Shown: positions 1-19,433, numbered from the stretch's first letter. The stretch is DNA of 64,000 nt from Xiphophorus maculatus (GCF_002775205.1 NC_036464.1:1178001-1242000); one strand, 5' to 3'. The notes: a model not told the origin generated them from the sequence alone. Made by a program: numbers and translations.

Positions 1-2043
1 CAAGAGGACAAAATATGGCTAATTTCTTAGCTAACAATAACCTAACAACAAAATGGCTACATTAGCATGCTAACAGTTGGTGAAAAGCATGAATTCAAAT
101 AAATTTCAAGTGTTTATATAAAATTGATTAAATATAGAATATAAATGAAACCCCATCAATACGTGTTGCCCCAGTAAAGATGTGTTTTAGAAAAACTTTA
201 CAAAAAAGCATTTCTTTAGTATTGCAGGACCCTTGTTTCACACTAAACAGTGGGAGACAAATGCAGAATTAAGAAATATGTTTAAAAAAAAAAAGTAAAG
301 TAGATATAGAGCAGAAAATGTTATTTACCAATGTTGGACTTCCTATTTCAGTCACATGGAGGCCCATCCTGGTGCATTCTTCAAAATGGGAAAGAAAAAA
401 GAACATTCCATTTAACTGCATAAATTTAGGAAGGACTACCATAAAAATAGATACTTATCTAAACTTGCCCACATAAACAGTTGGAGTAAGAACTAAAAAG
501 TTGGACATTGGAAACAAAGTGCCAAGTTTACCTTGTACATCCATCATAGGGATGATTCAGGATTTAGATCACTTTCCATTGTTGATTAAATCTTAACTTC
601 TGCTTTCAAACAACAAACCCTGCAGTTTATGACCTTAATCTCAACAGCAGTTGGATTTTGAGGTTGGACAATGATCCAAAGGACACCAGCAGCCGTCTCT
701 GAATGTCTAAAAACCAAAACAAAAATGAAGGTTGGATGTTTTGGCATGAATTTAAGCATGCTTTAAAATGTGGCTGAATTAAGAAGACATGTGTAAAGGA
801 GATAAAAGTTTATTCACAGACACTATATTTGTCCTGATTTCATATCTGCAGAATCATGGAAACATTTAGTTTAACAGATTCATGTCCTTTTCACTCGTAA
901 CAAATACAGGAAACGTGGTTGCAAAAATAAAAAAGTAGTCAGAAAGAAGTTTGATGTGCAAAGCAGATAAATAAAGATAAATGCATTACGTGACCTGGTG
1001 ATCCTTATATTTCACTTCACCTCCTGCCTTCTGTTAGCGGACCTTTATGTTCCCTCTGACTTGTTGCGATAAAAAAAAAAAACAGTTTCAGTTGCATGTT
1101 GTTTAACAATTCCTTTCCCGTGCTTCCCTTTCTGTCACTTCTCCATAATTCTTGGTATTTCAGTTAGACAGGCCCTCTTTCTGAAGCTTCCCCTTTTCCC
1201 ATAGATTCCTATATTTCATGATTTCCACTTGTTCCTCTTCAGTTGTACAAACAGAGACGGAGGCATGGGGAAATCAGGCTGCTGCCGAGATGTGCAAACC
1301 GCAGGCTGGTGGCTGTGGGACTTGCACGATCAGTCGGTTCTCTTACACATTTCTAAACGCTCTCAGGTGGGAAAAGCAGGAGCAAACAGTTTATTGCGCA
1401 GGACGCTTCTCTTTTTTTCTGGTCAGTGGAAAACCACAAATCAAATAGACATAAAAAAAAATGATTTTTTATTTGTACTTTGTCCTCAGTAGTGGTTTGC
1501 ATTGATGAACCATGCAGAATTAGAGATTTTTGCCAGTTAAATTGAGATTTGTGTCTGCAGTGTAGGTGAGATTCTGAGCTCTCTGTTGCGCTGATAGTTT
1601 CTGCCTCAGTCCCTAAAGTTTGACACTGCTTCCTGTGTCTCTGTTTCCTGTTTATCTTGCTGTCATTTGCTTTACCAAAGTGTGATGGTGTGAGATGATC
1701 GGCATGTTGCAGCATCTCATCTCTGACATCCTGAAGGCATGCTTTCCAAACTGTGTGTCCTGACCGACTCGTGGGCCGTGCTTCAGCAAAGACCAACGGC
1801 CTGTTGGCGTGTAAGCTGCTGTCGCTTCACATTATGCCTGACATAGGAGGGAAATTCTTGAAGATTTGATGCAGGCGGAGCAACGCATGGAAACGCCGCA
1901 GTCTGACATTATCACGAAGCCGCTGTGGTTTTTTTGTAGCGCAGGGTTGTCACATACCGATTCGTTTCCAGCTGGAGAAACTGAAATGATGAATAACCAA
2001 AGATAGAGGGATCACCATATGGTGCTGAAACAATGGACGGTTT
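1..2043. other. Non-coding, probable upstream intron of ikzf1
   Basis: AT-rich sequence with short open frames only. I looked for the earlier ikzf1 coding exons (the Met-Asp-Ala-Asp start and the acidic Pro-rich exon) and did not find them, so this is probably intron between an off-window exon and the exon at 3968. Nothing else is recognised. Confidence 0.5.
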
Positions 2044-3105
2044 GGTTAAAGTTTTCACACCTCCTAAAAATTTCCACATTTTTTAGCGTCAAGATTATAA
2101 ACAAAGTATTTTATTTGGACCTTATGTGATAGACCAACACAAAGTTGTACAATATTTTAAAATACTTAAATACTTTAGTTAATTCATCCAAGTATCTTCA
2201 AAGAATCATAGATGATGCTGTGGACAGGAAGGATCTCCAGTAGCAGTCAGTCCTGCATTGAATTTGAAGAGGCCTCTGGCTGAAGACTGTTGAAAAAAGC
2301 TTAATTTCCAGGCAGCAGAGATAATGTTTCACAGTAACATGTCCTGGATGACATCATCAGTTGTTAGCAACCTCTGCTAATCCACCTCATTTTCTTTTGC
2401 CACTCCTCTATAAGTCTCTTTTTAGACATAGAAAGTCGATCAGTGAGACATTTTAGTCAGGATATGATCATTTTCCATCATGATGGGTGAACTTCCTCCT
2501 TCTGTCCCTGCTCTGCGTCCACAAAGCCTCCTTTTCAACTCCTGTTGAAAATTCAACAGGTGGCTGGGGGTCAAAGTTCAGGCGCTACCGGAGCTTTTAA
2601 GATGCTAGTCAGCTGCTAAAAGTTGTAAAATTGATACTGTTCCAAACTTAAGCAGCAAAACAAAACTGAAACTAAAACAGTAAGATTAAGAATCCTTCCA
2701 GCTGCACAGCATCCAGGACAAAAAGGAATCTGATGTGTTTCACTCTAAAAGATGGTGGTGGCAGCAACATGCTGCAGGGCTTCCTTTAAAGTTTATTGCT
2801 TCCTTTAAAAGCATTAAAGGACAAATGGATACAGCTAAATACAGAACTCTGTAAGACAGCTTGTTATTGACCACTAAAGGAAAAGATTAGATCAAACTTT
2901 TTCTTTGAATTGATTAATCAAAGTTTAGATCTGTTACAAAGCTTGGAGATTTTATAAAACTGGTGGAGACACACCCAAAAAAACAATGTTTCTGTAAAGT
3001 TTTGAGTCTAAAAACAAATGCATGTTACACTTTGTGTTGGTTTGCCAGATAAACACACTGAAGTTTGTAATGTGGAGAATTTCATGAGGTGTGAATACTT
3101 TGGCG
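2044..3105. mobile_element. Decayed Tc1-like DNA transposon
   Basis: The left end carries the subterminal pattern of a common fish Tc1 family (AAGTTTTCACACCTCC, then the TGTGATAGACCAACACAAAG block near 2126-2150). The right end carries the inverted counterpart (ACACTTTGTGTTGGTTTGCC near 3028 and GGTGTGAATACTTTGG near 3088-3103). A degraded transposase stretch (GGTGGTGGCAGCAACATGCTG, near 2753) corresponds to the Gly-Gly-Ser-Ile-Met-Leu-Trp motif. No long open frame survives, so it is a fossil. Confidence 0.7.
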
Positions 3106-3387
3106 AGTTTCTGCATATCCGAGCAGCGAGGCGCTCCAGAAATACGACATGTTATTTGTTCAATGTGACAGTTCATGTTTTAGAAATACAAGTACAATAC
3201 AAGCCCACACCGAAAACACTTGAGCAGAATGATGAATGAAAAATATTTTTTTAAATTCCTAAAACCAGATTTAAAGAAACTGAAATTTATTATATTATAA
3301 AAGTTGTATCTAAAGCAAACAGAAAAAGGGCTTGAAATTATCTGAAATAGACACCAAGTACACAAAATATCATGAATTTATTGAGTT

Positions 3388-3838
3388 TTAAAGCTGCAGC
3401 ATTTAACTTTTATAAAAATATGTTTTTTACATATTTGTTAAAAATGTCACCATGCTGTGACTGTTTGTTATGAGCTACTATTGCTGAAGAAATGCGCCTC
3501 TCTCTAACAAAAACAACTAACCAGAGCCAGGAGGCGGGTCTTAGTGCTGTCAATCATCCTCATGTATTTGCTGCTAAATATGCTAATAGCGGAGAAGCAA
3601 CTTCTTAGATCAGGAAAACCATTTACCTGCCCTCAGTTGTAGCTATGGTAACTAGCCTTAGCATTCACAACATCTGCTTGACCGCGCTAAGACCCGCCTC
3701 CTGGCTCTGATTGGTTGTTTCTAGTCAGTACTGGGAGCACTGGGAGGAGGAAGGGGAGCTGACATGGTGACAGTTTAACCAAAAAATAAAAAATAAAATA
3801 AATACATTTTTTATAAAAGTTACAAACTCCAGCCTTAA
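3388..3838. mobile_element. piggyBac-like MITE with TTAA ends
   Basis: About 450 bp bounded by TTAA at 3388-3391 and 3835-3838. The termini are imperfect inverted repeats sharing the core AACTTTTATAAAAA. An internal inverted repeat of about 35 bp (3510-3544 against 3687-3721, core GAGCCAGGAGGCGGGTCTTAG) can fold the middle into a hairpin. There is no transposase frame. Ends plus TTAA suggest a non-autonomous piggyBac-type element; the superfamily is inferred from the target site. Confidence 0.6.
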
Positions 3839-3967
3839 GGTTCAGACTGTCAGGATAATGTAAAGATTTACTTGAATAAATCAAAGTGCCCATCTTCTAG
3901 AGTTTGACATGATAACAGAAGTTTGCTCGTATTCTAAACCGTGGCCCCCCCTTGCCCTCTCTTCCAG

Positions 3968-10432
<6,465 letters not shown>

Positions 10433-10452
10433 TGAGCGCCCCCTTCAGTCCA

Positions 10453-11066
10453 CACTGCAAAAACACAACATATTACCAAGTATTTGGTCTGCTTTCTAGT
10501 GGAAATACCTTAATTCACTTGAAATAAGACAAAACACTTTTCATTAGGGATGCACCGATAAATCGGCCCTGATTTCCTTAATTTTGGGAGAACGATACTT
10601 ATGTGAATTTGGCAAGGGTCAAACAATTACCCACTGCTGCCAACTTAGCAACATTTCAGACAAAAATATCACTATCGGTTAGGATCGGAATCGGCAGGTC
10701 AGGCTTTTTAAAGATCGCGGTCGGCCAGAAAACTGCAATCGGTGCACCTGTTGATACACAGGAAGGAAAAGCTCATATGTTGACAAGCTACTCCACGAAT
10801 AAGCAACATAAAATTTATATAAAGTATATTTATACACAAGTGTGATAGGATAAGTAAATTAAATAAATACAGGAGCTTCTTGTAAATCACTAATTTCTTA
10901 ATACTTATAAAAAGTACTACTTCTACTGGCAGATGTTTTCCGATGTTTAAAGTGAAAAAAAAAATCAGTCAGTCTGGCTGAAAAGTTACTAGTTAGTTTT
11001 GTCTTATTTCAAATGTACTAAGAAATTAGACAAAAATACTTAGTAAAATTTAGTGTTTTTGCAGTG
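10453..11066. mobile_element. Fold-back MITE with CACTGCAAAAAC ends
   Basis: Begins CACTGCAAAAACAC 20 bp after the ikzf1 stop and ends with the inverted copy (AGTGTTTTTGCAGTG). The subterminal motif TTGAAATAAGACAAAA is repeated inverted as TTTTGTCTTATTTCAA. It belongs to the same family as 29332-29712. A hAT-like MITE (10547-10749) sits inside. The element probably forms part of the ikzf1 3' UTR. Confidence 0.7.
10547..10749 (+). mobile_element. hAT-like MITE with GGGATGCACCGAT ends
   Basis: About 200 bp with terminal inverted repeats GGGATGCACCGAT (10547-10559) and ATCGGTGCACC (10738-10748). This end type is common in fish genomes and usually assigned to hAT-related non-autonomous elements. 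It lies inside the fold-back MITE and is therefore the younger insertion. Confidence 0.65.
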
Positions 11067-11702
11067 CAAAAAAGACAAAACAAATACCATAAAAAAACCA
11101 CACATCTGCAATAAAAGTGTAAAAATACATGATGTAAAATACACTCCTAATGTCTGGAAGTTTTTAAACCATGTTGCATGTTTGTTGATATATGAATATA
11201 TGAAAAACTTCTTTTTATTATTATTTTAAATAAAATGTTTCCGAAAACATGAACAACCATTGTAGAAAATGCAGCCAAAAATACAAAAGGACCTTTTTCT
11301 TTTTGTTAAAATGAACAAGACTTGCACCAAAATAAAAAAAGAACAAAGATTCAGTGCAAACAAAACACAGGTAAATACAATCAGCTAAAGGTGAGTCCAG
11401 ATTCCGGTAAAACCGTCATCGACCAGTGTCGATGTCTCAACATGTCTCAACCTTTTGCTTGTCTTTGTGGGATTATTTATGAAACATTTACATGCTTGTC
11501 TGTTTTTTTATATTTATTACAGTGATTGATGTTTTGTGTTATAGAATAGCATCTTTTTTCTGTTCAGCTGTACTAAAAATGTGTGAGAGGAATTTGTGTC
11601 TGCTGCTGGAGGCTGTTCATGTAAAGGATCGAGATCTGCTGTATCGGATACTAAAAGTAAAGTTACCATCGTCTGGAGAGAGAGTTACGCTTTCAAGATG
11701 TC

Positions 11703-11708
11703 AATAAA
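11703..11708 (+). other. Candidate ikzf1 polyadenylation signal
   Basis: AATAAA about 1.27 kb after the ikzf1 stop, in otherwise featureless sequence. Several other A-rich candidates lie nearby, so assignment is weak. Confidence 0.25.
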
Positions 11709-13569
11709 GGATATTTTATATATGCACACAGAGTGGGTATGTTTTCTGGTTTTAAATGTCAAAACGTTTAAAGTCAAACATAAATGATTGGTGGAGTTTG
11801 GCTCTCAAACTTCTCCTGAAATAATTAAGTGTGGATGTCATTCAAGATGCTGCGCGGTTAAGAGCTGTCAAATAAAATACAATTAGACCGAATGACTGAC
11901 ATTCAAGTCAAGAAATGAACACAAAGCGCTGAAGGAAAATTATGAGATAGATGGAAATAAATGAAAACTCCTCATAATTAGTGTGTTTCTACAGAGCATT
12001 CGAGACCTCCCATAATATCCATCATTTTTTATGTTTTTATTTGATAAACTACCAAAATCCAGAAGAATCTCAGTCATTTAAAACACAAAGACAAAGTTAA
12101 TTTACTAAGATATTTTTGATTTCCAACACTAAAAATCACATGTTGAGTCAATACTTTGATATATAACAAGCATTTTTTTTTTCATTTTGATTATTTTCTC
12201 AATGAAAACCTATAAAAATGCAAACATTAGACCAATAAAACTAATATTTTCAACACATAAATGTTCACCTAAAAGTAGAGTGAAAAAAGTATTTCCCCCG
12301 TTACAATTTTTCACTGTTTATTTATTATTTTTTTTATGTTTCAGTGTTTCAAATAATCAATCAAAGACAGTAAAAGTCACTAGAAGTGGTTTTAATACGG
12401 TGATTTTATTATGATTATTATTTCGACTACTTAAAAAACCTGAACCTAACAATTGGTTTTGAAGGAACCGGTTTTGGCCCGTTCTTTGTTTTATTTTAAC
12501 TACATTGGTGGGATTTTCAAGCATCCACAGCCTGCTGAAGGTCACTCTACAGCAGGTCTGGACTTCTACTAGGAAAAGGTGTTAAAACATCAGTATTTGT
12601 CTAATAAATCTACATAATGTGCTCCACTTGCTGAAATAAATCAACTTTTCAATAATATTCTAATTTATTGAATGAGTTTGTACAATGAGCTTTAAAATAC
12701 TGAGGGAAACTTAGAAATGACAAAAGGACCAGCAGAGCTAATTACAGGTGAGTGGACGCAGCTGGGGAAGGAACAGATAAGTGAAGTGAGAAAATGATGA
12801 GCAGCTAAGATCGGAAGAATAATGGTAGTCTGAGGTAAGGTGGAAATATAAACAGAAAAACTATATAAACAGGAAACCTGAACCATAAACAGAAATAAAT
12901 GCTAATCTATCAAAAAAATCACAATGAGAACGACTGAACTTAACACAAGGAATAAACGAGAATGACAAGAGAAAAAAAATACAAAAACAGACACTAAATG
13001 TCCTGATCATCATACTGCCACCACCGTGTTTGACTGTGAGTTTGGCGTTCTTTTCTGAATTGATTTCTTCCCTTGTTTTCCTTCTTGCTCAGCCGTTTTC
13101 TTATCGTGTCATGAACTCTGACCTCAACAAGTGACACTTGTAGTCCTTTAAATGTTGCTATGGGTTCTTTTGTGACTTTCTGGATGAGTTATCAATGCGC
13201 TTTTTGAGAAATTTTGGAAGGCTGCCAATCCTGGGAAGGTTCATCTGGTGTACCTCAGGGTTCTGTTTTTGGGTCCATGTAATTTCTGCTTTATATGCTT
13301 GTTCTTCAGAACATTTTGAGGATGTTTAGCTCTGTGATGTCTGATGCTATGCAGAAGATATTCAGCTGTGCACATCTTTTAGGTCTCTAAACTGAATGTC
13401 TTTGTGTAAAAAGTGGGATGGCAAAAATGTTCTCCACTAAATGAAGATTAAATTGAAAAAATTTCAATGTCCTCCTTTGTCTTCTGTCCAAAACTTTCTT
13501 TAGATTGGTGCATAATGTTTTCAGATCTTTTAGCCTCGGACCAGTTCTAACTGGACCTCAGTGTGACTA
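11709..13569. other. Intergenic, mostly featureless
   Basis: AT-rich DNA between ikzf1 and fignl1. Around 13005-13090 the minus strand shows the CATCATACTGCCACCACC block seen in transposase regions of old Tc1-like elements, and near 13205-13240 a fragment typical of the same class of DNA-transposon relic. No gene was seen. Confidence 0.5.
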
Positions 13570-14040
13570 CTGAAATTGGACCAAGACAGTAGCCATAATC
13601 CCATCAATGTTTTTCTATGCACATATTGAAGTATCACATTAGAAAAGGCCGATGGAAAAAGGAAGAGTTGGAATAACTTCCTTAACTTTGCAAAAATCTC
13701 TTTATTCTCGCTGGAGACAGTTTTGAGATGGAAACACATTTGTCAATAAGTTCTGGCGTATCAAACACCCCCAACTTTTTGTGGGTCTGTGGGATACCAG
13801 AGGAACAAAACCCTGAAAGATTTAAAAGTCCAGGCCTCTGTTGGAGGAAAGGACTTTCTCCATTTTTCTGAGATGTGTGGCCCATGCTAACTTGCAACCT
13901 CTACTTCCTGTTTATGACAGTCATGTGTAGCGCCAACATCTGACAAAATTACCCTTTGCATAGCCTGGTTGAGTTGCTCCAAACCAGCAGATGGAAACAA
14001 CTTGTATTTTCTTTTCTGTGACATTTTAAAGTTTGCTCAG
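13570..14040. repeat. Dispersed repeat family R2, copy 1
   Basis: Related along its length to 25870-26360: shared AATAAGTTCTG, TACCAGAGGAACAAAAC versus TACCAGAGGCACAAAAC, CTTCCTGTTTAT and GGAAACAACTTGT segments in the same order. Ends were not resolved and the class is unknown. Confidence 0.55.
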
Positions 14041-14329
14041 TGTTGGATGAAAACATAGCTAATGTCATTATAGTCACAGTTACAGAACTATGAAACATAT
14101 GCACTCAGTACTTGGGGAATTTGCAGGCCAATCAAGCGCACTAATTCCTTGGTAGCAATTGAAAAGTCTTCTTCTCTTTCGGCTTTTCCCTTACAGCTAA
14201 TCATCTCTATTTAGTCCTAATTGGTACTTTTGGAAACTGAATCACTGGAATAATTTACGTTTTTAATAGCATTCTGATTTGTTGAGATACGCCTATATTG
14301 ACAAAGAGTAATCCTCCTGCAGAGGCGGA

Positions 14330-14740
14330 CCAGTTTTAAATAACTGCTGGAAGCATGACGACGCGTGCTGAGAAGACGCCGCAGTGAAGAGGACAGACAG
14401 AAAGGAAGGCCAGGCCTGTAGAAGGGAGGGGGGCGGTCTGAGGGCCAGGCCTGTCTGGAGAGACGCAGTCTGGGCCAGCGGAGGAACTGTGCGGAGCGGC
14501 GAGGAGACGGCCACCTCCAGATGGCGGCTGTTTGATTGAACAGGAACGGGAAGCAGCTGCAGCCAACGTGGAATCCCCTCTCTGCACCCATGCTTGATTG
14601 GGACTCTGCAGGAGGGGGGAGTACTATTTGCATGAGAGGGATATTCTGGCCAACCAAATCTGGCCCGACCCGAATCCCAAATCTCACTTCCCCTTTTCGA
14701 CCCTTTGCTGACTAAAATACCCTTCAAGAAGCAGACTCAA
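14330..14740. promoter_or_regulatory. GC-rich island with octamer, 4 kb downstream of ikzf1
   Basis: A stretch clearly richer in G/C than the surrounding AT-rich DNA. It holds a perfect ATTTGCAT at 14626-14633 and an AGATGGCGGC (YY1-like) motif near 14519. The reverse-strand open frames (up to 156 codons) resemble no protein I know and are low-complexity Pro/Ser/Arg, so I favour a regulatory element. This is inference from composition and motifs. Confidence 0.35.
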
Positions 14741-15944
14741 CTGATTCCAGTTGTGGGCTCGTCAAGATCCAAATATACGACGCATTTCTGCGTTTACGAG
14801 ATACTTCCCTGCATATGATTAAACTGCAGACCCGCCAGACGTCTCACTAATGTGAAATATAGAGTCTGCAGTAAAAATGTGTCTGCTTGTATCTTTCTGA
14901 TGTATTTCACATGGATGTCTGTTTGAAGTGTAAGGATTTTTTTCTATACACCAGGGAAATTATAAGATCTGGAATTTACAAAAGACACAGACTATTTTTT
15001 TCTCCTATTATTCACCACAAGACATTTTGATGAGCTGAATATTTTTAATTTGCCTCATTCATTGGCAGCTTCTGATTTCTATAGTATTACATGCAACCAC
15101 AGAAACCTCCACATCTATTTGGTGAAGATGTTTAAAAATCCTTGAAATAAATTCAGATTTTTAGCAAAAGTATAATCTCACACTGAAATATTTTTAAAAA
15201 TTTAGAAAAATAAAACATTTAGAAATAATTTTTAGTCATCTCTTGTAAGACCTAGCAGTAAAGAATTGCTTCCACTCCATCTTGTTTTTTCAGAATGTGA
15301 AACCAGATCTATACAAAGCAGCATGTATTTTAGTAAACTGTAGTCTTATTATTTTCCAGAAGATTTCTCGTGTTGACTCAGTTACTGCTGTTTGTATACA
15401 TGAATCATATCCAGTTCAGCTATAAATACAGACAAACCCACATATTCTTTGCAGTCAGATCTTGCCTACGTAATATTCTGGAGCAACAGACGAAAAACAG
15501 ATCAGGAGCAGATATCAGCAAACAAGATGAGAAGATTTCACTACCAAACAATACTTTAAAAAATTTATCCCTATGAGGTACATTAGAATATTGGATTTTT
15601 ATTATCCCTTGTGTAAAATTTGCAATTATTTATTTTCTTTTGAGAGGTAAAAAAGTTATGACACTAATCCTTATGATGAGGATGTAACCAGTGCAGATTT
15701 CAGGCCTTATCTTTAAGTTCAGTGACACCAGTGGTTGGTGGTGGAAAAAACCAATGCGAATATTCTGAACTGAAATCTCAGGGGGAAAAAAATCATTTTG
15801 TGACGTAGCCAATTGCTACGATTTGCTAACAGTTGAAAATGATCGTAAATAAAATCAAAATAACTATAATTTGGGTAGATTATATATTCTTCAATTCAAT
15901 TCAGAAATACTTTAACCCAGCTAGAAACTAAATCTCATATTTGC
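14741..15944. other. Intergenic, nothing recognised
   Basis: AT-rich DNA with no exon, RNA gene or transposon end that I can support. Confidence 0.5.
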
Positions 15945-16460
15945 TGTGAATTTGCGTGTTTCTAGTGGAGCCGGAAATCTGACGCACACAAAGTTCCGCT
16001 AACAGGCGCGATGGACGACAAAGTCGCTTCTCTGGACCCACTGGGGGTTAATTATTACTTCAAAAAACAATCTGATTGGACGCGGGAAAAGACTTGTGGT
16101 ATTAAAAGGAGCTAACCCAACAGTGAAGCTATTCAAGCCTAAAATAGCATCTAAATACTAATGTAGCAGCTGACACTAATGTCAACGTCCAAAGTCCACA
16201 TTTTTAATGAAATTCCATAAATGATCATCAGTTCCGGAAACACTGGAAAGCTGAATGGGTAAAATAACACTCTGCTCCAATCTGATGGTTGAAGAACATA
16301 AATAACAGATTAAAAACAATAAATGTCTTTGTAGTTGTGCTAATTTGTCTTTTTTATTTAATAATCAAGCAATAAAAAGAGTTTTTAAATAGAAAATGTT
16401 GCTTATTTTATTGATAAATATGTTGATTATAAAGCAATTAATTAATTACAGACCCTGCAA
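15945..16460 (-). repeat. Dispersed repeat family R1, copy A
   Basis: Reverse-complement relative of 17311-17775 and 47930-48500. Shared landmarks include TCTGACGCAC, CAATCTGATTGGA, GATGCTATTTTAGGC (in reverse) and AATTAATTACAGACCCTGCA at the inner end. Class is unknown; it has no coding signature. Confidence 0.55.
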
Positions 16461-16499
16461 TTAACTTGATCAAAATGATTAATGAAGTCCCACCACTAA

Positions 16500-16790
16500 T
16501 ACACGCACACACACACACCTCCACACACACACATTTAAGATTCTTCCTGGAGATGTGCTGTGTAGGCTGTGAACGCCCCGGCCCAGATGTGAGCACCACT
16601 ACAAGCGCTCACCATATGGCACACTTTTCAGCTGATACTCACCGGACCCGATGGATCCCGTCAGCACCAGAGGAATTCTGTGCATCTGTCCCGGTCCAGC
16701 TGTGAGGAGTCCCCGTGTTCGGAGAAAGACCCCTGGGTGTGTGTGTGTGTGAGTGGGAGTGGGGGTGTGTGTGGGCGTGTGTGTGTGTGA
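16500..16790. repeat. (CA)n and (TG)n microsatellites in inverted arrangement
   Basis: A CA tract at about 16500-16532 and a TG/GTGGG tract at about 16737-16790 lie 200 bp apart on opposite strands. The sequence between them is unremarkable. Confidence 0.75.
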
Positions 16791-16989
16791 TTTCACTGTT
16801 GGCTAATTCAACAAAGTTTCAATAGAGTGGCCAAGCACACAGGTCTGAAATATTTATCAGGGACTTGACAAAAAGATGAAAAATAAATGAAAGTCCTTTT
16901 TCATGGTCCTCCAGATTTTCAAAGATTTGCTCATTAATTCTGCATGAAAATTTCATTTAATTTGTGCACAGTCTGTAAAAGTCTGTTTA

Positions 16990-18216
16990 CAGCTGAGCGC
17001 AAAAGTATTCACACCCCGAGAACTTATCCACATTTATCATACTGTAATAAAAACTTCAATGTATTTTATGTAACAGAGCAACATAAAAGGTGTAACGTGA
17101 AATTTCTAATAGGACTGATTTGTCTTTGTATTCAGCCCCTTCACTCTGACGCCCTAAAGCAATCCAGTGCAACTAATGGTCTATTAACAGTTCCCTTAAT
17201 AATTTAGTACTTTTTGTTTTAAGCTTTGTAAATAAAATTGATATATGCTACCAGAGCAAAAATAATTTAATTAAGAAACTGAGTTGTGGAGAGCTCAATA
17301 TTTTTTTTAATTGAGTTAATTGCAGGGTCTGTAATTATTTAAACACATTTTTATCAAAAAGTACATAGACAAAATAATCAACATTTTCAATTCAAAACAT
17401 CTTTTTGCTGCTAAATTATTAGACAAATAAAACATGAGCCCAACAACAAAGATTTTTATTGTTTTTAATTTGTTTCGTTTCCGAGCATCATTTTGGTGCA
17501 AAGTGTTTCAGGAAGCCCTGATCATTCATGGAACTTCTTTAGAAATGTGAACGCTGTGAAATCTGACATTAGTCTGTGCTGCTGCTACATGTTTAGCATT
17601 GAGATGCTATTTTAGGCATCTTGAACTTGAACACAGCAATAGTCTTTTTTCAGCGTACTATTCGATCATTTTTAATCAAAAATTAAGAGAGAAGTGGCTT
17701 TGTTGTCCACCTGTTGTTAGCGGATGTAGCTTGTGCGTCAGATTTACGTCAGAAACGCAACCAGAACCTTTGTAGTTTTTTTTCCTTTAAAAAGGCAATT
17801 AATTGCATTGAACATTACACACATCAGAGCGTTCAGGGAGAAGTTTAGGACAGGATTAGGGTATAAAATAACATCTTGGTACAACACACCTACCAGGTCA
17901 CGGCCGTTCACTGTGTAGAATCATCTGTCTTCATCAGAGACGGGGAAGCTGGTCAGAGTTGAGTCAGGCTGCATGAGGAAGACTGGGGTGGAGCTTCAAC
18001 TTCCAGCAGGAAAACCACCCTAAACATACAACCAAAGATTTGGAGTGGTTTAGACCAAAATAAATGTGTTAGTATGGTCTAGTCAAAGTCCAGAACTAAA
18101 TTGAAATGAGAAATTGTGGAAAGACTTCAAAATCAACCCTTCTGTTGATGTCTGTCAGATAAAACAATGCAATTTGTAGATGTGACAATGTGAAAATGTC
18201 CAGTGAGTGTTACATT
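16990..18216. mobile_element. Decayed Tc1-like transposon interrupted by repeat R1
   Basis: The left end reads CAGCTGAGCGCAAAAGTATTC, preceded by TA. The later part (about 17900-18200) keeps degraded Tc1 transposase blocks: CATCAGAGACGGGGAAGCTG, CCAGCAGGAAAACCACCC and GTCTAGTCAAAGTCCAGA. Repeat R1 copy B (17311-17775) lies between the two halves. No open transposase frame remains. Confidence 0.65.
17311..17775 (+). repeat. Dispersed repeat family R1, copy B
   Basis: Inverted relative of copy A: TTGCAGGGTCTGTAATTA at the left, GCGTCAGATTTACGTCAGAAACGC at the right, separated from A by 850 bp. It lies within the Tc1-like element, so it was inserted after that element. Confidence 0.55.
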
Positions 18217-19433
18217 TTTTTTATTCTGTAGCCAAAACTACCACAAAAAATGGACAATTATTCCAAATAAAGATGTTTTAACCAATCATCAAGTATCTGG
18301 ATGAGGATCTGAGCTGAAACAGGAACATGGATGTTTATTATCAGTCGAGCTGCAGAAGCCGTTTTTTTCTGTCGACTCCACAGCTGACTCTAACAGGAAG
18401 GGAGGAAAAGCACATGAAAACTTTTTTTATTATTCATGAAACTCAGGATTCTCTCAGCGTTGCTCAACTTCCGTAGATATTATTAACACATCCAGAGTCA
18501 GGAAGATTTCAGGACAGGGAGACCTGAAGGGATGACACTGCCCTCTGTGGATCAGATCCGCAAGGAGATCCGAGTCGCTGAGCACAAGAAACACAGAAAA
18601 GATTTTTAATTTTTTATTCTGGGTTATAAACTTTACAGATATGAAATTTATATTTTTATGTGACATTTTGAGCAAATATTACTAACAACATTCATGCTTT
18701 TCAAAAAATAAAAAATAAAAGGTGGAACATGCTCTGTGAAGCCAACAAGGTGCTGAACACGAACTTCAAATCACGTTACAATAGAAAACAGAAACTCAAG
18801 GTTTCAAAATAAAAGAGCTGAAAGACCAAACTAAAAACCTTCAGGAAAGTTCATCCAAATATAGAGCAGGAAAAACCAAACATCTGAGCAGCAAACTGGA
18901 TTCAATGTGAGGAACTATTTCTAGAAGCTGGTGCGATAAATCCTTTAGCTAAAGTTTAATTTCCAAAGCTTTTCAGGTGGATTTGTTGCATTTCACAACC
19001 ACAGCTTTAAGATTTTCACCTGATCAAATTCAGATACCTCCAAGCGCCGCCCTGCTGGTAACTTAAACACTGCAGTCACAAAACCACCATAAAGGTGCTA
19101 ACTGGTAGCTGCCCAGTTACTGGTACCACGGTCTGCCTAAGTAGAGTTTTTATCATTACTATGGTATAAAGACTGCTGAAATGTGCATAAAATGAAGAGA
19201 TGCGGTGAAAGAAATGTCCTGACTGCATTTAGCATTCAGTCCCTCCCCCACCTGTTGACAGAAGGAGAGAATGTTCTTTCTGTGGGAAGCATAAATTAGA
19301 AATTTTCCTTTTTAACCACTGAATTTATTCTATATTTTTGCACTGTGTATCAAACTCAAAAGAAATACATTTTCTTTTCTGTTTTGTGTTATTAACATGA
19401 ACTCAGAGGTAATGCCTTCCAGCACTCAAAGAT
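18217..19433. other. Intergenic between the Tc1 relic and fignl1
   Basis: Mixed AT-rich DNA. Short open frames only; no exon or RNA gene recognised. Confidence 0.5.

Noticed and set aside
1353-1796. 147-codon minus-strand frame in the first intron
   Set aside because: No recognisable domain or splice partners; composition is like flanking non-coding DNA.
14217-14727. Three overlapping minus-strand frames of 83-156 codons downstream of ikzf1
   Set aside because: All come from one GC-rich block, have low-complexity Pro/Ser/Arg content, differ by frame and match no family. More likely regulatory DNA.
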